Positions 27,544-31,575 of a DNA stretch of 31,575 bases are shown here, in pieces. This DNA comes from CAYUEN01 sp964443745 (GTDB lineage Bacteria > Campylobacterota > Campylobacteria > Campylobacterales > QNZT01). Each line of letters begins with the position of its first letter. The stretch's first letter is position 1. The position numbers and the translations under genes are program-made. The stretch is from assembly GCA_964443745.1 (NCBI GenBank), contig CAYUEN010000021.1, positions 1 through 31,575 on the forward strand, given 5' to 3'. The notes below the pieces were generated by a model. The model ran no database searches, was not told the DNA's origin, and saw nothing but the letters and a program-made list of their open reading frames with translations.

Positions 27544-27552
27544 TGTTAGAAT
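27544..27552 (+). promoter_or_regulatory. Probable extended -10 promoter of ccsBA
   Basis: TGT-TAGAAT, 39 bp upstream of the proposed ccsBA ATG, downstream of T/A-rich sequence. No clear -35. Confidence 0.5.
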
Positions 27553-27591
27553 TAGCGCACTATTTTTGACATGTTCGGGAGGGGAACCACC

Positions 27592-30500
27592 ATGATAAAA
27601 GCGCTATTCAAACTACTCTTCTCCATGGAGTTGATGATCGTTCTGACCGCGATATTCGCGATAGGTACGGCTGCGGCCACCTTCATAGAGAACGATTACG
27701 GCACGGAAACCGCCTGGGCCGTCGTCTATGGAACCCACTGGCTCGAAGCCGTCATGGTGCTTCTGGCGATCAATCTGGCCGGAAACATCTTTAGATACAG
27801 ACTCTATCGGCGCGACAAATGGCCCTCCCTCCTTTTCCATGCCGGTTTCCTCGTTATCCTCCTCGGCGCCGCGATGACCCGATATGCGGGATTTGAAGGT
27901 ATTATGCATATTCGCGAAGGAGAGACCCAGAATATCATCAGATCCAGCGATACCTACATCATGGCCGAAGCCTTCAAGGACGATCAAAAGGCCTCCGCTT
28001 CCAAAAAGATCCGTCTCTCCAAAATCTCGTCGAACGATTTTGTGCTGAAGATGCAGCTTGACAATTCCCCCCTGATCGTTCGCTACCGCGACTATCTTCC
28101 CGTCGCACGAAAAAAGCTCGTTGCAGATAAGGAAGGTAAGCCTATGATCGACATGATGCTCCTCCAAGGCTCCGGCAAGCCGACCGTAATCACCCTCAAA
28201 GACAATGAGATCTACGATGCGGGCACGATTCGTATCGCACTCAACCGCAAACCGGCCGACAGCCGCAAACCGACGATTCTGATCACCACTTCCGAGGATG
28301 GGAATTTCAGCGTCGAGAGCGATTTGAAACTGGAGTGGTTCACGATGGCCGACAAAAAGAGCGGAAGTCTGGAGGCGAAGAAAAAACACCCCTTTACGCG
28401 AAACCGTCTCTACACTGCGGGCGATCTGAAATTCGTCGCCAGAGAACTCTACGCCAAAGCGAAACTCAAAATCGTTCCGGGCTCATCCGCATCGGGGAAC
28501 AAAAGTGCAAATACGACACCCTATTCCGCATTGATCGTGGATGTCTCCTACAAAGGAATCCACAAAGAGGCACCGCTGCTCGGATACGGGAAAGGGAGTT
28601 TCGGTATTCCCTATACCCTCGCACTGCAGGATGCGACGATCCGTCTAAGTTGGGGCGCGAAGCCCATCGCCCTTCCCTTCGCCCTCAAACTCGAAGATTT
28701 CATTCTCAACCGCTATCCGGGCTCCGGCTCCCCCAGCTCCTACGAGAGCAAGGTGGTACTGATCGACAACGCGAAAAATATCCGAAAACCGTATAAAATC
28801 TATATGAATCATGTCCTCGACTACAGAGGATACCGTTTTTTCCAATCCTCCTACGATATGGACGAGAAGGGAACGGTCCTTTCGGTCAACAACGATCCTG
28901 GCAAACTTCCCACCTATATCGGATATCTGATGCTGGCGCTGGGATTTATCTGGTCGATCCTCACCCCCCACAGCAGATTCAGGAAACTCGCACGCGCCGT
29001 GATCAAAGATGCGCATCTGCAAGGTGTCGGTACGGTAGCAGCATTACTACTCTTTTCGCAGATACCGCTACACGCTTCCCTCACCCAACCCGAACCGATC
29101 GAAGCGGCCAAAAATATCGACAGACACCACGCCGAAAAATTCGGCGATCTGCTGATGCAAAACGTAAACGGAAGAATCCAGGCCATCTACACCTTTTCCA
29201 ACGAAATCATGCTCAAACTGGCCAAAAAATCCTCCCTCTACGGCCTCTCTCCCGACCAGATCGTATTGGGGATGATCATCGCCCCCGGCGCATGGCAGGA
29301 GATTCCGATCATCAAGATCACCCACACCAGACTCAAAAAGATTCTCGGCCTACAAGAAGGAGAGAAATACGCCGCCTTCAACGACTTTTTCGAAAAAGGA
29401 AAACACGGTGGGTACAAACTGGCCAAATATGCCGACGAAGCGATGCACAAGCGTCCTATCGAGCGCAACGAATTCGACCGCCGCGTCATCAAAGCGGATG
29501 AAAAACTCAATATCGTCTATATGATCTATACCGGCGATCTACTCAAAATCGTCCCAAAAATCGGAGATCCTCTCAAAAAGTGGTATTCCGTGAAAGAGGC
29601 GATCAACACCTTTCCCCGTGAAGAAGCGCAAAAAGTGAGGTCCCTTTTCGTAAACTACTTCGCCGCCGTCGACGAGGCACGCGCCAAAGGCGACTGGAAA
29701 AGAGCCGACGAAGCGCTGGCTGCGATCAAGCAGTATCAATACGACATCTCCGCCGACATCATCCCGCCCAAAAACAAGCTGCAGGCGGAAAAACTCTTCA
29801 AACGGCTGGGAATCACCAACAAATTGATTCCGGTCTATCTTCTCTCCGGCTTCTTGCTTCTGCTGCTGATCGTAGCGCGCCTTGTCAAGCCGCAGCTGAA
29901 AGCGAAAAGAGCGGTACGTCTGATCGAATGGATTTTCATTCTCGCCTTTTTGGCCCATACGGCGGTCTTGGCACTAAGATGGTATATCGGAGGGCATGCC
30001 CCTTGGAGCAATGCCTATGAAGCGATGCTCTACGTCGCTTGGGCGATGGCGCTCTCGGGTGTCGTTTTTATGCGATTTTCCCCGCTCGTGCCGGCGTTGA
30101 CGGCGATCATCGCGGGCATCACGCTGGGATCCGCCTTTTTGAGCGAAATGGATCCCCAGATCACCAATCTCGTACCGGTACTCAAATCCTACTGGCTCAA
30201 TATCCATGTCTCCGTCATCACGGCCAGCTACGGCTTCCTCGGCCTCTCGATGATTTTGGGATTTTTCACGCTGATTCTTTTCATCTTCAGAAATCCGGCC
30301 AAATACCCCAACATCGACCATGCGATCGTGGAGGCGACACGAATCAACGAAATGACGGCAATTCTGGGGCTGATGATGCTCACGATCGGAAACTTCCTCG
30401 GCGGTGTCTGGGCCAACGAGTCGTGGGGACGCTACTGGGGATGGGATCCCAAGGAGACTTGGGCTTGGATCTCCATCCTCGTCTACGTGATCGTCATACA

Positions 30501-30741
30501 TCTGCGTTTCGTTCCGGCTATGAAGAAAAACTATCCGTTCAATTTCGCCGTAGCTTCCACCCTCGCCTACAGCGTGATCATCATGACGTTCGTCGGAGTC
30601 AACTACTATCTCTCCGGAATGCACTCCTACGCGGCGGGCGATCCCGTACCGGTACCGACCTATCTCTACTATATCATCGCGGCAGTAGCGCTCACGATCG
30701 CTCTTGCATGGCGAAAAAGGGATCTGTGCCCTCAACCGTAG
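27592..30741 (+). CDS. ccsBA: Fused ResB-CcsA cytochrome c synthase (system II)
   Basis: Exports heme and attaches it to apocytochromes c in the periplasm; 1049 residues, inner membrane. The N-terminal ResB/CcsB part has three helices (to about residue 97) and a large periplasmic domain to about 440. The C-terminal CcsA part has the heme-binding WWD motif W945-GRYW-GW-D952. The four conserved histidines are visible: membrane H83 and H872, and periplasmic H802 (GGHAPWSNAYE) and H1011 (MHSYAAG). A hydrophilic insert (about 500-760) sits between the halves, as in other Campylobacterota homologues. ATG 27592 has GAGGGG 7 nt upstream and is preferred to ATG 27571. TAG is followed directly by the next gene. 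Confidence 0.95.
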   Translation: MIKALFKLLFSMELMIVLTAIFAIGTAAATFIENDYGTETAWAVVYGTHWLEAVMVLLAINLAGNIFRYRLYRRDKWPSLLFHAGFLVILLGAAMTRYAGFEGIMHIREGETQNIIRSSDTYIMAEAFKDDQKASASKKIRLSKISSNDFVLKMQLDNSPLIVRYRDYLPVARKKLVADKEGKPMIDMMLLQGSGKPTVITLKDNEIYDAGTIRIALNRKPADSRKPTILITTSEDGNFSVESDLKLEWFTMADKKSGSLEAKKKHPFTRNRLYTAGDLKFVARELYAKAKLKIVPGSSASGNKSANTTPYSALIVDVSYKGIHKEAPLLGYGKGSFGIPYTLALQDATIRLSWGAKPIALPFALKLEDFILNRYPGSGSPSSYESKVVLIDNAKNIRKPYKIYMNHVLDYRGYRFFQSSYDMDEKGTVLSVNNDPGKLPTYIGYLMLALGFIWSILTPHSRFRKLARAVIKDAHLQGVGTVAALLLFSQIPLHASLTQPEPIEAAKNIDRHHAEKFGDLLMQNVNGRIQAIYTFSNEIMLKLAKKSSLYGLSPDQIVLGMIIAPGAWQEIPIIKITHTRLKKILGLQEGEKYAAFNDFFEKGKHGGYKLAKYADEAMHKRPIERNEFDRRVIKADEKLNIVYMIYTGDLLKIVPKIGDPLKKWYSVKEAINTFPREEAQKVRSLFVNYFAAVDEARAKGDWKRADEALAAIKQYQYDISADIIPPKNKLQAEKLFKRLGITNKLIPVYLLSGFLLLLLIVARLVKPQLKAKRAVRLIEWIFILAFLAHTAVLALRWYIGGHAPWSNAYEAMLYVAWAMALSGVVFMRFSPLVPALTAIIAGITLGSAFLSEMDPQITNLVPVLKSYWLNIHVSVITASYGFLGLSMILGFFTLILFIFRNPAKYPNIDHAIVEATRINEMTAILGLMMLTIGNFLGGVWANESWGRYWGWDPKETWAWISILVYVIVIHLRFVPAMKKNYPFNFAVASTLAYSVIIMTFVGVNYYLSGMHSYAAGDPVPVPTYLYYIIAAVALTIALAWRKRDLCPQP

Positions 30742-31317
30742 ATGCAGACGATTAAAAAAAGCGCACACAGCCGGATCGAGCGCAAAAGATCGCTCTTTCT
30801 GGCTTTTTTGGTACCGTCGGACCAATACCGAAGCGAACGTCTTCGCCTGCGGGCCCTCCATCCCAAAGCCAACCATATCGCGGAGGCGACGCGAAATATA
30901 GACACTACCGGAAAGATCGAAGAGTTTTTTAGCGACGACGGCGAACCCAAAGGGTGTGCGGGAATGCCGATTCTAAATCATCTGCGTGGTAAGGATATGG
31001 TCGGCATCTCCCTTTTCGTCGTACGCTATTTTGGTGGAATCAAACTCGGTACGGGAGGAATGGCCAGAGCTTACGCGGACGCCGCCAAGGCGGTGATCGA
31101 ATCGGCAAAACTCCACCCCTATATCCTCCGATCGCCTTACAGTTTCGAAAGCCATTTTTCAAAAACGGGACGCTTCGATCACTTCTTCAAAAACCTCGGT
31201 ATCGATCCTGCGGAAAAAACGTTCACGGCTAACGGCGTATTGTGGAGGCTTCACCTCAGCGAAGAAGAACGAAATGCACTGGAGCGATTCAGAAAAGAGC
31301 TGGGAGAGCTGTTGTAG
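30742..31317 (+). CDS. yigZ: YigZ/IMPACT family protein
   Basis: Protein of 191 residues with the UPF0029/IMPACT N-terminal domain: FFSDDGEPKGCAGMPILNHL then FVVRYFGGIKLGTGGMARAYADAAKAV, both strong signatures. The C-terminal domain (from about 125) is the ferredoxin-like part of bacterial YigZ. The biochemical role is poorly defined; an RNA- or ribosome-related function is suggested for the family. The ATG directly follows the ccsBA stop (TAGATG) with no separate ribosome-binding site, so translation is probably coupled. Confidence 0.9.
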   Translation: MQTIKKSAHSRIERKRSLFLAFLVPSDQYRSERLRLRALHPKANHIAEATRNIDTTGKIEEFFSDDGEPKGCAGMPILNHLRGKDMVGISLFVVRYFGGIKLGTGGMARAYADAAKAVIESAKLHPYILRSPYSFESHFSKTGRFDHFFKNLGIDPAEKTFTANGVLWRLHLSEEERNALERFRKELGELL

Positions 31318-31431
31318 CCAAAGAGCATCCAAAACCGTCCATTCGACAAAAGAAACATCTATTACGAGAATAGAATCAATCATCCCAACGTGAAGATAAA
31401 AAGTCGTATGGAACGAAAAGGGGGATGAAAG
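31318..31431. other. Intergenic region between yigZ and tRNA-Asp
   Basis: Gap of 114 bp between converging units. The only structures seen are a 5-bp hairpin CTATT/AATAG (31359-31373) and, on the minus strand after tRNA-Asp, TCGT/ACGA followed by CTTTTT, a weak terminator candidate for the tRNA unit. No open reading frame. Confidence 0.4.
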
Positions 31432-31508
31432 TGGCGCGGCGGACGAGACTCGAACTCGCGACCCCCGGCGTGACAGGCCGGTATTCTAACCAACTAAACT
31501 ACCGCCGC
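31432..31508 (-). tRNA. tRNA-Asp (GTC)
   Basis: A complete 77-nt cloverleaf on the minus strand. The acceptor GCGGCGG pairs perfectly with CCGCCGC, the D-arm contains AGTTGGTTAGAAT, and the anticodon stem CCGGC/GCCGG encloses the loop CTGTCAC (anticodon GTC). The T-loop is TTCGAGT, with discriminator G and an encoded CCA. It lies 13 bp downstream of tRNA-Val. Confidence 0.97.
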
Positions 31509-31521
31509 GCATGTGTGACAA

Positions 31522-31575
31522 TGGTGGTCGCTACAAGACTCGAACTTGTGACATCCACCTTGTAAGGGTGGCGCT
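31522..31575 (-). tRNA. tRNA-Val (TAC), 5' part outside window
   Basis: The 3' 54 nt of a tRNA on the minus strand. The anticodon stem CCACC/GGTGG encloses the loop CTTACAA (anticodon TAC). The T-arm is ACAAG-TTCGAGT-CTTGT, followed by the acceptor strand AGCGACC, discriminator A and an encoded CCA. The D-arm and 5' acceptor lie beyond the edge. Confidence 0.93.

Overview
The window looks like a stretch of Campylobacterota (Epsilonproteobacteria) chromosome of moderate GC content. The evidence is a CosR/HsrA-type response regulator, a fused ResB-CcsA cytochrome c synthase with a large periplasmic insert, a short TsaB, and a gene order (M23 peptidase, minC, lpxC, tsaB, thrB, ylxR, infB, rbfA, rimP) that I recall from Helicobacter and Campylobacter. 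The genus cannot be fixed by eye. I see no insertion sequence, prophage, CRISPR array or island; this is core genome.

Layout. On the minus strand at 1-3444 is most of dnaE (replicative polymerase; its C-terminus lies outside the window). Divergent from it is a cytosolic PAS-PAS-PAS-GGDEF-EAL protein (3562-5943), which abuts tyrA (minus). tyrA shares a divergent intergenic region with bamA (6903-9161). bamA converges on a minus-strand group read right to left: plsY and folB (13927-12981), then cosR, a histidine kinase, a 2[4Fe-4S] ferredoxin and a Ppx/GppA phosphatase (12901-9158). Divergent from plsY runs nadA-nadC-flhB, then an NrnA-like DHH phosphoesterase, an M23 peptidase, minC, lpxC, tsaB, thrB, ylxR, infB, rbfA, rimP, ribD and a small lipoprotein (to 27328). 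Most of these overlap or are separated by a few bases. A 263-bp intergenic region with striking RNA-folding potential then precedes ccsBA (27592-30741), followed by a YigZ/IMPACT gene. Minus-strand tRNA-Asp and partial tRNA-Val genes close the window.

How the genes work together. Two steps of NAD synthesis (nadA, nadC) sit beside flagellar export (flhB). Envelope genes (M23 peptidase, minC, lpxC, bamA, plsY) and translation genes (tsaB, ylxR, infB, rbfA, rimP) dominate the plus strand. The minus-strand cosR operon joins a stress regulator to a membrane kinase, a ferredoxin and a polyphosphate/ppGpp-type phosphatase.

Most worth a second look: (1) a predicted pseudoknot-like structured RNA upstream of ccsBA, with a Fur-box-like site; (2) a CosR-type regulator, from a family known mainly as orphans, with an intact phosphorylation site and an overlapping kinase gene; (3) tsaB apparently starting at an ATA codon; (4) a recurring extended -10 promoter motif (TGn-TAnAAT), including three copies inside genes of the long operon.
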